NCBI GenBank assembly: GCA_030632175.1
Contig: DAOVVG010000076.1
Location: 1 to 9,059, forward strand
Length of the DNA stretch: 9,059 bases
Direction of reading: 5' to 3'
DNA from: Gammaproteobacteria bacterium
GTDB taxonomy: Bacteria; Pseudomonadota; Gammaproteobacteria; UBA9214
The notes beneath the pieces are model-generated. The model was not told the DNA's origin. It did no database searches and saw nothing but the letters and a program-made list of their open reading frames with translations. Below are positions 1 through 6,767 of the stretch, piece after piece. The position numbers and the translations under genes were made by a program. Position 1 is the first letter of the stretch, and every line of letters starts with the position of its first letter.

Positions 1-1412
1 GGCTTTCTTCGCCGGGTCTGCCGTGCATGATCGCCGAACAGGCTGGTTTCTGTAATAACGGCCAGCGATGGAGACGCCAGTATCAGACCGGTTTCCAGTG
101 GCGCAACAGTGATACACAGCGAATCACCGGAAGTCATGAAACCGCCCCAGTCTTTAACGGGTGTCGGCCTCAATCCAAATCCGTGCAATTGCTCCAGCAA
201 GGTTTCACGCCGGCCAGTTGACTCGGCAGTAATCAGGATGCGACCGGCAAAGCCCGCTATAAAACCCTGCAAGGCAACAGCAGGCTGCTCACCGCGGGGC
301 CTTATCCTGACATCGCCCGGTACGCTAATGTGGTAGTCGACAACCCGGGGGCCGGAAGTTGTGCCCTTGAACAGACTGATCTCTATGCAAGGATACTTTT
401 GAAGCTGTATTTGCAGTTCTTCATTATTGATAAACAGCAGGTCCGGGGCCAGTATCGGCCGCTCAATGTCATGACGCCGCGCTTCATAACGTTCTTCGAG
501 CTGTTCAAGAAATTTTTCGCAGGCAATATCGGTGGCATCCAGTTGCAGCAGAGCCGCGTTCCCGGGCAGGTAATCAAACAGCGTACTGGTGGTTTCACTG
601 AACAGTGGTAAATAATACTCAATTCCGGCCGGGGCATTTCCCTGGCTGACTTCACGATAGACGGTGCAGTTCTGGGGGTCACCTTCAAATGCTGCGCGAA
701 AACGCCGGCGGAATAAACGTATAGCCTCCTCATGCAAGGGGAATTCACGTGCCGGCAACATGCGAATTGACTTGACCGTCTCCAGCGATCGCTGGCTGTC
801 ACAGTCAAACGTCCTGATAGTGTCGATTTCTTCGTCAAACAGATCAATCCTGAGCGGCAGGTCGCTGCCCATGGGATAGATATCCAGCAATGATCCGCGT
901 ACTGCGAATTCACCATGATCCATCACCTGTGACACAGATCGATAGCCGGCGCTGTCAAGGTGCGTGCGCATTTCTTCAATCTTGAGAGTGTCGCCGCTTT
1001 TCAGTATCAGGCTGTTTTGATAAATATATTCACTCGGCGGCAACCGCTGCAGCAGGGTAGGTACCGAGACAATCAGCAGGCCACGCTGCATATCAGCAAG
1101 CTGGTAAAGCGTCGCCAGCCGCTCGGAAATAATATCCGGATGTGGTGAGAACTTGTCGTAGGGCAGGGTTTCCCAGTCAGGAAGCGTGGTTACCTGTAGC
1201 TGGCTGTGCGTCGAGAAATACTCGACCTGGTCCTGTAGCAATTCGGCAGACTGCATGTCCGGCGTGATAACCACAACCAGCCCGGCATGTTTGTGCACCA
1301 GGCTGGCAACAGCCAGCGGCAAACTGTCACCGCCCAAGCCGGTCCATACCAGTCGGTCGCGTGCTGCGGGAATCGCGGGATCGAGTATATTGCTGCGGAC
1401 TGTGCTGGTCAT
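1..1412 (-). CDS. mfd: Transcription-repair coupling factor Mfd, N-terminal 470 residues (3' end beyond window)
   Basis: Mfd removes RNA polymerase stalled at DNA lesions and recruits UvrA for nucleotide excision repair. The minus-strand frame is open from the ATG at 1412 to the window edge, 470 complete codons. What is visible is the UvrB-homology module plus the following linker domain. It shows LPDWETLPYD and the SPHPDIISERLATLYQL block near residues 77-106, DSAGYRSVSQVMDHGEFAVR near 153-172, and RGSLLDIYPMGSDLP then LRIDLFD at 172-193. Arg172, Arg188 and Phe192 match the E. coli UvrA-contact residues Arg165, Arg181 and Phe185 with a constant offset of 7. The RNA polymerase-interacting and helicase/translocase domains lie beyond the edge; the last residues (RQTRRRK) fall just before them. 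The start is chosen by alignment; no strong ribosome binding site precedes it, and an in-frame TTG at 1427 is the alternative. An in-frame TGA at 1454-1452 bounds the frame. Confidence 0.97.
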   Translation of the reverse strand, partial: MTSTVRSNILDPAIPAARDRLVWTGLGGDSLPLAVASLVHKHAGLVVVITPDMQSAELLQDQVEYFSTHSQLQVTTLPDWETLPYDKFSPHPDIISERLATLYQLADMQRGLLIVSVPTLLQRLPPSEYIYQNSLILKSGDTLKIEEMRTHLDSAGYRSVSQVMDHGEFAVRGSLLDIYPMGSDLPLRIDLFDEEIDTIRTFDCDSQRSLETVKSIRMLPAREFPLHEEAIRLFRRRFRAAFEGDPQNCTVYREVSQGNAPAGIEYYLPLFSETTSTLFDYLPGNAALLQLDATDIACEKFLEQLEERYEARRHDIERPILAPDLLFINNEELQIQLQKYPCIEISLFKGTTSGPRVVDYHISVPGDVRIRPRGEQPAVALQGFIAGFAGRILITAESTGRRETLLEQLHGFGLRPTPVKDWGGFMTSGDSLCITVAPLETGLILASPSLAVITETSLFGDHARQTRRRK

Positions 1413-1440
1413 ACGAGTGGCGGGCAAACAGGTCTGCCAG

Positions 1441-1460
1441 GCGCCGTGAAGTCACGGCGC
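1441..1460. repeat. Perfect 9-bp inverted repeat (hairpin) in the mfd leader
   Basis: GCGCCGTGA at 1441-1449 is exactly complementary to TCACGGCGC at 1452-1460, with a 2-base centre (AG). It lies between the stop of the DUF2892 gene (1491) and the mfd start (1412), both on the minus strand. No T-run follows on either strand, so it is not a classical intrinsic terminator. It may be a transcript-stabilising or attenuating hairpin, or a protein site; the role is inferred. Confidence 0.75.
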
Positions 1461-1490
1461 ACCTGGATCATGGGGTAGCAGGAGGTCTGT

Positions 1491-1694
1491 TCAGATTTTG
1501 TCGCCGGGCATCTGGCCTTTTAGCCCGAGCTTCTTGAAAATCATATAGCCGGGGCAAATACCGGTAATACCCGCGAAGGTGAGCGCCGCAACCGGCACAT
1601 AGAGGAGCCAGTGTGCAACGCCAAACCCGGTCAACCAGATTCCGGCCATGATTAACGCGGCCACCATCAAAAACAGCATTCTAATTGCGCTCAT
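1491..1694 (-). CDS. Small two-helix inner-membrane protein, DUF2892/YgaP transmembrane type
   Basis: The 67-residue protein has two hydrophobic helices, roughly residues 5-24 and 28-47, followed by a Cys-Pro motif (GICPGYMIFKKLGLK, Cys47-Pro48) and a short charged tail. This pattern, two helices ending in a C-P-x-Y/x-x-hydrophobic-x-x-G motif, is that of the DUF2892 family, also found as the membrane anchor of the rhodanese YgaP. Here there is no rhodanese domain, so it is a stand-alone anchor-type protein of unknown function. The start is well supported: AGGAGA lies 9 bases before the ATG on the minus strand. It is the first gene of a minus-strand pair with mfd, 78 bases apart, though a hairpin in between leaves co-transcription open. 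Confidence 0.82.
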   Translation of the reverse strand: MSAIRMLFLMVAALIMAGIWLTGFGVAHWLLYVPVAALTFAGITGICPGYMIFKKLGLKGQMPGDKI

Positions 1695-1889
1695 TAAGTT
1701 TGTTCTCCTGTATTATCCCTGCCCAGAGTATGTAAATGCCATGTGGGCAATTATCCGGCCCCACTGTAAGAGCAGGCATAACAATGTAAAAGAAATACCA
1801 GACCTGACTTACACCCTGGCGGACATTCTAGGCCGCAAGCCGCAGGGTTACAAATGTATCGAAGACACATTATGGAGCAAGGCATTTAA
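1695..1889. promoter_or_regulatory. Divergent intergenic region between the DUF2892 gene and the RND exporter
   Basis: These 195 bases must carry promoters for both flanking genes. The best candidate found for the minus strand is TTTACA (1790-1785) and TACAGT (1768-1763) with a 16-base spacer, which would give a leader of about 65 bases. No convincing plus-strand promoter was seen: TTACAA, 17 bases, TATGGA has good spacing but ends too close to the exporter ATG at 1890. Open frames crossing this gap appear to be chance. Confidence 0.3.
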
Positions 1890-4172
1890 ATGGGCAAAGC
1901 ATACGCTGAATGGCTGGTACGCTGGCGTTATTTCATCCTGATCGCAGCTGTTGTACTGGTTGCAGTGGTAGGTAGTGGTGCCCGCTTTATCACATTCGAT
2001 ACCGATTACCGGGTTTTTTTCAGTAAAGACAACCCGCAGTTAAAGGCTTTCGAGGAACTGCAAAACACCTATACAAAAACTGACAATGTCATGTTTGTGC
2101 TAGCGCCAAAGGATGGCACGGTTTTCAATCGCAAAACACTGACGAGTGTCGCACGTTTAACGGAAGAATCCTGGCAAATACCGTATTCCCTGCGCGTCGA
2201 TTCAATTACGAATTATCAACACACCGAGGCTGACGGGGATGACCTGCTGGTCGACGATCTGGTGCCAGATGATGAGATCGACGAACTCAATGATGCAGCA
2301 CTACAGCGCATCAGTAATATAGCCCTCAATGAACCCTTGTTGGTCGATCATTTAATCTCCGGAAGGGGGCACGTGACCGGTGTCAACGTCACTATTCAGT
2401 TGCCGGATGACACCACTGGTAAAGAGGTCCCTTCGGTGGCCGCTTTCTCACGCGACCTTGTGGAAAAAGTCAAAGCTGAAAACCCGAATCTGGATGTTTA
2501 TCTCACCGGTATGGTGATAATGAACAATTCATTTCCTGAAGTCAGTATTCATGACGCGCAAACACTGGTCCCATTGATGTTTGGCATCATCATCCTGACG
2601 CTGGTATTGCTGCTGCGCTCATTTGTAGCCACGATCGGCACATTCACGATCATCATCTTCAGTATTGCGACCGCCATGGGCATAACCGGTTGGCTGGGCA
2701 TGGCGTTAACGCCCCCCTCTGCGTCTGCGCCGACCATTATTATGACGCTCGCCGTGGCAGACTGTGTCCATATCCTGGTGTCTTTCCTGCATGCCATGCG
2801 GCGTGGCCTAGACAAACGTTCCGCCATGGTAGAGAGTATCCGCATAAATCTCCAACCGGTTTTCCTGACAACGCTCACCACGATCATCGGTTTCCTGAGT
2901 ATGAACTTCAGCGATGCGCCCCCGTTCAGGGATCTGGGTAATATTGTCGCAATGGGCGTGGCAGCCGCCTTTATATTTTCAGTGACCTTTCTCTCTGCCC
3001 TGATGCTGGTTCTCCCGGTGCGGGTCAAGCCAGAATCAACCCAGGGAACGCAGCTTGTAGACCGTTTTGCAGAAATGGTGATCGCGCGGCGAAACTTCCT
3101 GTTCTGGGGCATGGGGATACTGGTTGTAGCCCTGGTGAGCTTTGTGCCACGCAACGAACTCAATGACGAGTTCATTAAGTACTTTGATGAAACCGTTGAT
3201 TTTCGTTCAGCAACCGAATTCACGACAGCCAATCTTACCGGGCTTTACACGGTTGATTATTCTCTCGGAAACGGTGAAAGCGGCGGCGTTAATGATCCGG
3301 CCTTTCTGCGCGACGTGCAGCGCTTTGCGGACTGGTTCAGGGCCCAGGAAAATGTACTGCATGTCACTACACTGACAGATATCATGCGCCGTCTTAACAA
3401 GAATATGCACGGTGATGACCCGGACTGGTATCGCCTTCCGGATGATCGCGAACTTGCCGCGCAGTATCTGTTGCTTTACGAGATGTCGTTGCCCTATGGA
3501 CTCGACCTCAACAACCAGATAGATATCAGCAAATCATCTACAAAACTGACCGTTTTCCTTGAGAGCCTTTCGAGCAATGAACTGCTGGCGATGGAGGACA
3601 AGGCACAGCAGTGGCTGACTGATAATGCACCGCACTTGCAATCGGTTAGTGCCAGTCCCTCTGTTATGTTTGCCTATATTGGCAAGCGGAATATCCGCAG
3701 CATGCTGATAGGGACCAGCATCGCGCTGGTGTTGATTTCCCTGATACTTGTGTTTGCACTGCGTTCCGTCAAGATTGGCCTTATAAGCCTGGTTCCGAAC
3801 CTGGCACCGGCAGCCATGGGCTTTGGCCTGTGGGGGCTGTTATATGGACAGGTCGGCCTGGGACTATCCATCGTGGCCGGTTTGACGCTCGGTATCGTCG
3901 TTGATGATACCGTGCACTTCCTCAGCAAGTACCTGCGCGCTCGTCGGGAGCAGGGCATGAACTCACAGGATGCCGTGCGTTACGCATTTCATACAGTTGG
4001 CGTTGCGCTACTGGTTACCACCATCGTGCTCGTTGCAGGCTTCCTGGTGCTTTCGCAGTCAACCTTCAAGCTGAATTCCGATATGGGGCTGCTGACCTCG
4101 ATCACCATTGCCCTGGCGTTGTTGGCTGATTTTATCTTCCTGCCACCGCTGCTAATGAAAGCCGACAAATAA
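1890..4172 (+). CDS. RND-superfamily exporter with MMPL/SSD-type repeats (760 aa)
   Basis: Membrane exporter of the RND superfamily, COG1033-like, probably driven by the proton gradient and acting on a lipid or other hydrophobic substrate; the substrate is not identifiable. The layout is a full RND duplication. Helix 1 is near residues 13-31, a periplasmic loop runs to about 225, and helices 2-6 lie between about 226 and 376. Helix 7 is at 402-419, followed by a second loop to about 604 and helices 8-12 at about 605-755. The two halves carry matching helix-4 motifs, AVADCVH (Asp291, His294) and GIVVDDTVH (Asp672, Asp673, His676), the usual place of the proton-relay acidic residues. The start has AAGG at 1879-1882, 7 bases before the ATG; the nearest upstream in-frame ATG (1872) is closed by TAA at 1887. 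No membrane-fusion or outer-membrane partner lies beside it, as is usual for MMPL-type rather than AcrB-type members. It converges with the DsrE-like gene, with only 17 bases between stops. Confidence 0.9.
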   Translation: MGKAYAEWLVRWRYFILIAAVVLVAVVGSGARFITFDTDYRVFFSKDNPQLKAFEELQNTYTKTDNVMFVLAPKDGTVFNRKTLTSVARLTEESWQIPYSLRVDSITNYQHTEADGDDLLVDDLVPDDEIDELNDAALQRISNIALNEPLLVDHLISGRGHVTGVNVTIQLPDDTTGKEVPSVAAFSRDLVEKVKAENPNLDVYLTGMVIMNNSFPEVSIHDAQTLVPLMFGIIILTLVLLLRSFVATIGTFTIIIFSIATAMGITGWLGMALTPPSASAPTIIMTLAVADCVHILVSFLHAMRRGLDKRSAMVESIRINLQPVFLTTLTTIIGFLSMNFSDAPPFRDLGNIVAMGVAAAFIFSVTFLSALMLVLPVRVKPESTQGTQLVDRFAEMVIARRNFLFWGMGILVVALVSFVPRNELNDEFIKYFDETVDFRSATEFTTANLTGLYTVDYSLGNGESGGVNDPAFLRDVQRFADWFRAQENVLHVTTLTDIMRRLNKNMHGDDPDWYRLPDDRELAAQYLLLYEMSLPYGLDLNNQIDISKSSTKLTVFLESLSSNELLAMEDKAQQWLTDNAPHLQSVSASPSVMFAYIGKRNIRSMLIGTSIALVLISLILVFALRSVKIGLISLVPNLAPAAMGFGLWGLLYGQVGLGLSIVAGLTLGIVVDDTVHFLSKYLRARREQGMNSQDAVRYAFHTVGVALLVTTIVLVAGFLVLSQSTFKLNSDMGLLTSITIALALLADFIFLPPLLMKADK

Positions 4173-4189
4173 CCGCAGACAGAAAACAG

Positions 4190-4708
4190 TTAGCGGATCT
4201 CCTCAATCGTGAACTTTTTTTCCATCACGGTCGGTGTAATCAGTGCGTAGCCTTCAAGCTGCCAGTGCGCCAGTTCACTGATGGCTGATGGCACGACCTC
4301 AATAAATTCCTGGAAGTCGTCTACTTTATAACCGAAGTCATGCGCGGCAATTCCGCAGACCTTGAATTCGATGCCGAGACTGGCGTAGTAGCGCATTCGC
4401 TCAACTGCATCCTTGTGTTTTTCGTAATTCTTTCTGGCAACCGTTACGATTTCAGTGCCGTGTATCACCACCTTGATATCCATAAATTCAGGCGCCATGT
4501 TGTAGGGTTCTTCCATCAGCGGATTCATTAGGGAGCGAATCCAGTACAGGGCACTGTTTATTTTTTCCGGGTCATCGAAATAGAAATCATAAACAACTTT
4601 TGGTTCGGTGTAGGGCGTCATGACTACCCGGGAGGTATCATCAGCCGCAGCTGCTGTCTGGCTGAATAATGACAGGATTGTGATTGCTATGATTCTGTGG
4701 AAATACAT
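4190..4708 (-). CDS. Exported DsrE/DsrF-like family protein (172 aa)
   Basis: The mature region resembles the DsrE/DsrF-like fold linked to sulfur-relay proteins. A beta-strand KVVIHGTE lies at about residues 79-86, followed by a helical VERMRYYASLGIEFKVCGIA segment with Cys118, then FGYKVDDF and a C-terminal VVPSAISELAHWQLEGYALI segment. Cys118 stands where DsrE-family proteins carry a reactive or conserved cysteine. A signal peptide is clear: basic start, hydrophobic core (IIAITILSLF) and AAAA-type cleavage near residue 22, so the protein is predicted to be periplasmic, unlike cytoplasmic DsrE of sulfur oxidisers. ATG 4708 is preferred because GGGG lies 5 bases upstream on the minus strand; a GTG at 4714 would add two residues but overlaps that site. 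No dsr or rhodanese genes are nearby, so a role in sulfur oxidation is only suggested by family. Confidence 0.82.
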   Translation of the reverse strand: MYFHRIIAITILSLFSQTAAAADDTSRVVMTPYTEPKVVYDFYFDDPEKINSALYWIRSLMNPLMEEPYNMAPEFMDIKVVIHGTEIVTVARKNYEKHKDAVERMRYYASLGIEFKVCGIAAHDFGYKVDDFQEFIEVVPSAISELAHWQLEGYALITPTVMEKKFTIEEIR

Positions 4709-4746
4709 GATCACCCCGGGACAACAGTCATTATTTACATAATTGC

Positions 4747-4752
4747 AGTATA
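4747..4752 (-). promoter_or_regulatory. Candidate -10 element for the DsrE-like gene
   Basis: TATACT reads on the minus strand about 39 bases before the preferred ATG. No good -35 lies at 16-18 bases; a perfect TTGACA (4787-4782) is 29 bases upstream, too far to pair with it. The assignment rests on the -10 match and position only. Confidence 0.35.
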
Positions 4753-4804
4753 GTCATCAGGAGAATGTTATGTGTTTATTATGTCAACCGGTACCAGAAA
4801 ACAT

Positions 4805-4830
4805 AAAAAAAGGGCGGCATCAGCCGCCCT
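4805..4830 (-). terminator. Rho-independent terminator, minus strand
   Basis: An 8-bp GC-rich stem, AGGGCGGC at 4811-4818 paired with GCCGCCCT at 4823-4830, has a 4-base loop. On the minus strand it is followed at once by seven T (4811-4805, the first also closing the stem). There is no T-run on the plus strand, so it works in one direction. It ends transcripts coming from the mini-ORF at 4921 and probably the DAHP synthase, and separates them from the DsrE-like gene. Confidence 0.9.
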
Positions 4831-4861
4831 CGCGAGACCTTCACAAAAATGCCTGTCGCTT

Positions 4862-4921
4862 TTAGCAGTACGCAGCGCCAGGACCCAAAAGAAGTAGTAA
4901 AACAGTAATATACTGCTTCAT
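4862..4921 (-). CDS. Putative 19-residue hydrophobic small protein
   Basis: An ATG at 4921 opens a 19-codon frame, MKQYITVLLLLLGPGAAYC, ending with TAA at 4864-4862. A strong ribosome binding site (AGAGGAG) ends 7 bases before the ATG, and an intrinsic terminator begins 31 bases after the stop. The product looks like the n- and h-region of a signal peptide or a single short membrane helix, ending in a terminal Cys. It is not a proper lipobox (AAYC, with Tyr at -1) and nothing follows the Cys. It lies 118 bases downstream of the DAHP synthase stop on the same strand, so it may be the last gene of that transcript or have its own promoter. No family recognised. A longer overlapping frame (5009-4779) runs through the terminator stem and is less likely. 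Confidence 0.5.
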   Translation of the reverse strand: MKQYITVLLLLLGPGAAYC

Positions 4922-5039
4922 GACAATGCTCCTCTCTGATCCTGATTTCCCTGATAATTAATGCAGATCGACTGATGCTAACAGTCCACTGCAATGACTG
5001 CGATTTCAAATTCTGTAGTACGGTACAGCGTCAGAAATT

Positions 5040-6173
5040 TTACGCAGCAGATACCGTATTTTTGTGGTGCCGCCTTGCCAGTTCAACACGCTTTTCATAG
5101 GCCTCTCTGGCAATACGGATATCCTCAAGGAAATAGCCCAGTTCATCCATATGCAAAGCCTGTGGCCCGTCTACCAGCGCCTTGCCGGGGGCCGGATGAA
5201 AGTCCACCAGCACCATGTTCGCGCCCGCTATCACCCCCTGCGCGGTCACGTGAAAGACATCCATGATTCCATCGTGTGTAGCTTCCCGCGTACCCACTGA
5301 ATGCGAGGGGTCGATACAGACAGGCATGCGTGTCAATCGGTGAACCACCGGTACATGCGCGAAATCAATAAAATTGCGGTGTGGGTCACCCATATTGGTT
5401 TTCATGCCGCGCAAGCCGAATATCACCCGTCGGTTGCCTTCACTGGCGAGGTATTCAGCCGCATTCAGTGATTCTTCGAGGGTAATACCAAAACCACGTT
5501 TCAACAGCACCGGAAATTCAGGCTCACGCCCGATTGACTTAAGCAGCTCGAAGTTCTGGGTATTGCGGGTACCGATCTGTAACATGATGCCGGTGGGATG
5601 ACCAGTCAGTTCCAGTGCCTCGTGAATTTCGCGCACATGGTTATCGTGCGTCACCTCCATGGCAACCACCTTGATACCGTATTTCCCCGCCAGTTCGAAC
5701 ACATAGGGAAGACAGCTCTTGCCGTGGCCCTGAAAAGAGTAGGGGTTGGTACGTGGCTTGTAGGCGCCCATGCGGGTGCACAGTTGCCCATGCTCCTGCA
5801 ACGCCTTCATCATGAGTTCAACATGTTCCGGGGTATCGACCGCACAGAGCCCGGCAAAAACATTCAGGTTATCCTGACCGAAACGCACCCCGTTGTAATC
5901 AAAGTATGTTGGCCGATTGTCATCATGATGCCGGCCGAGAACACGGTATTCTTCAGAAATCCTTACAACCCGTTCAACGCAGGTGAAGCTTTCCATTTCT
6001 TCTGCGGATAGCGTCGCGGTATCACCAACAAGGTAAATTTCCGTCAGCGTTTGCAGGGTACCTTTTTCGTCATGCACCCGGGACTGGATGTTGCCCAGGT
6101 TGGACAGGTAATCCATCAATTGCCGGTAATCTTCCCCCGACTTGTCCGTATCTGCCTGTAGTATGAGAATCAT
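5040..6173 (-). CDS. 3-deoxy-7-phosphoheptulonate (DAHP) synthase, type I-beta
   Basis: Condenses phosphoenolpyruvate and erythrose 4-phosphate to DAHP, the first step of the shikimate pathway to aromatic amino acids; cytoplasmic. The 377-residue protein has an N-terminal ferredoxin-like domain (about 1-75; MILILQADTD resembles the usual MIVVL start of the class), then the TIM barrel. Barrel signatures are MGAYKPRTNPYSFQG at 135-149, MLQIGTRNTQNFELLK at 197-212, LLKRGFG at 223-229, CIDPSHSVG at 286-294 and the HPAPGKALVDGPQ segment at 326-338. By alignment to the Thermotoga maritima enzyme the metal ligands are Cys110, His291, Asp324 (usually Glu) and Asp335. Odd points are GLCAVD in place of GPCSVE near Cys110, and GLRG in place of CERG at 253-256. 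Start: ATG 6173 fits the family; ATG 6212 would add 13 residues and cannot be excluded. The regulatory domain in this class often binds aromatic amino acids, but the effector is not readable here. A chorismate mutase domain is absent. Confidence 0.88.
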   Translation of the reverse strand: MILILQADTDKSGEDYRQLMDYLSNLGNIQSRVHDEKGTLQTLTEIYLVGDTATLSAEEMESFTCVERVVRISEEYRVLGRHHDDNRPTYFDYNGVRFGQDNLNVFAGLCAVDTPEHVELMMKALQEHGQLCTRMGAYKPRTNPYSFQGHGKSCLPYVFELAGKYGIKVVAMEVTHDNHVREIHEALELTGHPTGIMLQIGTRNTQNFELLKSIGREPEFPVLLKRGFGITLEESLNAAEYLASEGNRRVIFGLRGMKTNMGDPHRNFIDFAHVPVVHRLTRMPVCIDPSHSVGTREATHDGIMDVFHVTAQGVIAGANMVLVDFHPAPGKALVDGPQALHMDELGYFLEDIRIAREAYEKRVELARRHHKNTVSAA

Positions 6174-6309
6174 GCTCGTTATCCGCAATTTACCTGTGAA
6201 GTTACGCGCCATTATCCATAAAATTCGGGGGATTGACTATGGCACCAGCCAAAACCGGGGTTCCTGAAAACCGGCTTGAGTCAGGGGTCGTGGCGGACGC
6301 GGGGTGGCG

Positions 6310-6347
6310 AGTATAACCGGTTACCGGTCATGGTTACCGGTAACCGG
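6310..6347 (-). promoter_or_regulatory. Operator-like 12-bp inverted repeat and -10 box upstream of the DAHP synthase
   Basis: CCGGTTACCGGT at 6317-6328 is exactly complementary to ACCGGTAACCGG at 6336-6347, with a 7-base centre. The same segment holds a 10-base direct repeat GGTTACCGGT (6319-6328 and 6332-6341). On the minus strand TATACT (6315-6310) follows immediately, a candidate -10 for the DAHP synthase with a leader of roughly 130 bases. A repressor site over a promoter is a natural reading. It could instead be a terminator-like hairpin for the gene ending at 6365, but no T-run follows. Confidence 0.5.
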
Positions 6348-6364
6348 ACACGCTGGCTTGCGAC

Positions 6365-6655
6365 TTACTTGCTAACCGGATGCTGAATGACTGAGTGGAG
6401 TACCAGGTCGTTTTCAAAAAACACCGAAAAACCGGTATATTCCCAGCGTGAGATTGGTGGTTCACCGATTGCGGGGATTTCACTAGCCGGTTCGCCGAAT
6501 TGCTGACGGACCTGCTCCATCGTCAGTCCGTTACGCGGCGTGTCTACTGCCGGGGCAGACTGTATGCTTTCGATCAGCAGCACGTCGGCTGATGCCTGCG
6601 CGGTGCCGATGAGAACCAGCGTCAGGAAAAGCAACAGGGAACGGCAACTATTCAT
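6365..6655 (-). CDS. Small exported protein with BamE-like motif, function unknown (96 aa)
   Basis: The start is ATG 6655, preceded by AAGGAG 6 bases upstream on the minus strand; an earlier in-frame ATG (6691) lacks such a site and would spoil the signal peptide. Residues 1-23 form a signal peptide (hydrophobic SLLLFLTLVLIG, Ala-Ser-Ala cleavage), then ADVLLIESIQ. The mature domain has LTMEQVRQQFGEP (44-56) and GEPPISRWEYTGFSVFFEND (64-83). The first piece resembles the helix-turn GMTxxxVxxxLGxP signature of BamE/SmpA-fold proteins, and the second a beta-strand pair. I have seen similar short proteins as conserved hypotheticals in gammaproteobacteria. No Cys at the cleavage site, so it is periplasmic rather than a lipoprotein. 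It diverges from dusA and lies upstream of the DAHP synthase on the same strand, but a 150-base gap with a palindrome suggests separate transcription. Confidence 0.85.
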   Translation of the reverse strand: MNSCRSLLLFLTLVLIGTAQASADVLLIESIQSAPAVDTPRNGLTMEQVRQQFGEPASEIPAIGEPPISRWEYTGFSVFFENDLVLHSVIQHPVSK

Positions 6656-6697
6656 GGCTAACTCCTTGTAAATATGTAAGAAAACAGGCAATGAGTG

Positions 6698-6716
6698 TAT
6701 AATTTCGACTATAGCA
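6698..6716. promoter_or_regulatory. Overlapping divergent promoter candidates
   Basis: On the minus strand TGC-TATAGT (6716-6708) fits an extended -10 element for the small exported protein, with TTGTAT 15 bases upstream as a weak -35. On the plus strand TATAAT (6698-6703), a perfect -10, lies only a few bases away and faces dusA, but no good -35 was found for it. If both are used, RNA polymerase could not occupy them at once. Confidence 0.4.
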
Positions 6717-6767
6717 CCCGGCGACAGAATACAAAAGCAGTAATTTATATAGTGTGACCGGAATCAC

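Noticed and set aside
383..916. Minus-strand 177-codon frame within mfd.
   Set aside because: It is in a different frame from the intact, well-matched Mfd reading frame and shows no family features.
1409..1471. Short frame on the minus strand (about 20 codons from ATG 1471) whose TGA overlaps the mfd ATG as ATGA, like a coupled leader peptide.
   Set aside because: No ribosome binding site precedes it (the upstream sequence is CCTCCT-like), and most of it is the hairpin, so the frame is probably chance.
1872..1889. Five-codon upstream frame (MEQGI, stop TAA) ending directly at the exporter start (TAAATG).
   Set aside because: No clear ribosome binding site before it, and such short frames arise often by chance; kept only as the reason the exporter cannot start further upstream.
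2549..3232. Long minus-strand frame of 227 codons inside the exporter gene.
   Set aside because: It is antisense to a well-conserved RND protein and its sequence is the low-complexity, Arg/Ser/Thr-rich type expected of a shadow frame.
4747..4787. Perfect TTGACA (4787-4782) and TATACT (4752-4747) on the minus strand as one promoter.
   Set aside because: The spacer is 29 bases, far outside the 16-18 usual for sigma-70; only the -10 is kept as a weak candidate.
4770..4868. Plus-strand frame beginning MCLLCQPVPEN with an AGGAG 6 bases upstream.
   Set aside because: It reads straight through the terminator stem of the opposite strand, has no recognisable domain, and its composition after residue 12 looks random.
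4779..5009. Minus-strand 76-codon frame across the mini-ORF and terminator.
   Set aside because: It codes through the terminator hairpin, lacks a ribosome binding site at its start and looks like no known protein; the 19-codon frame has the better signals.
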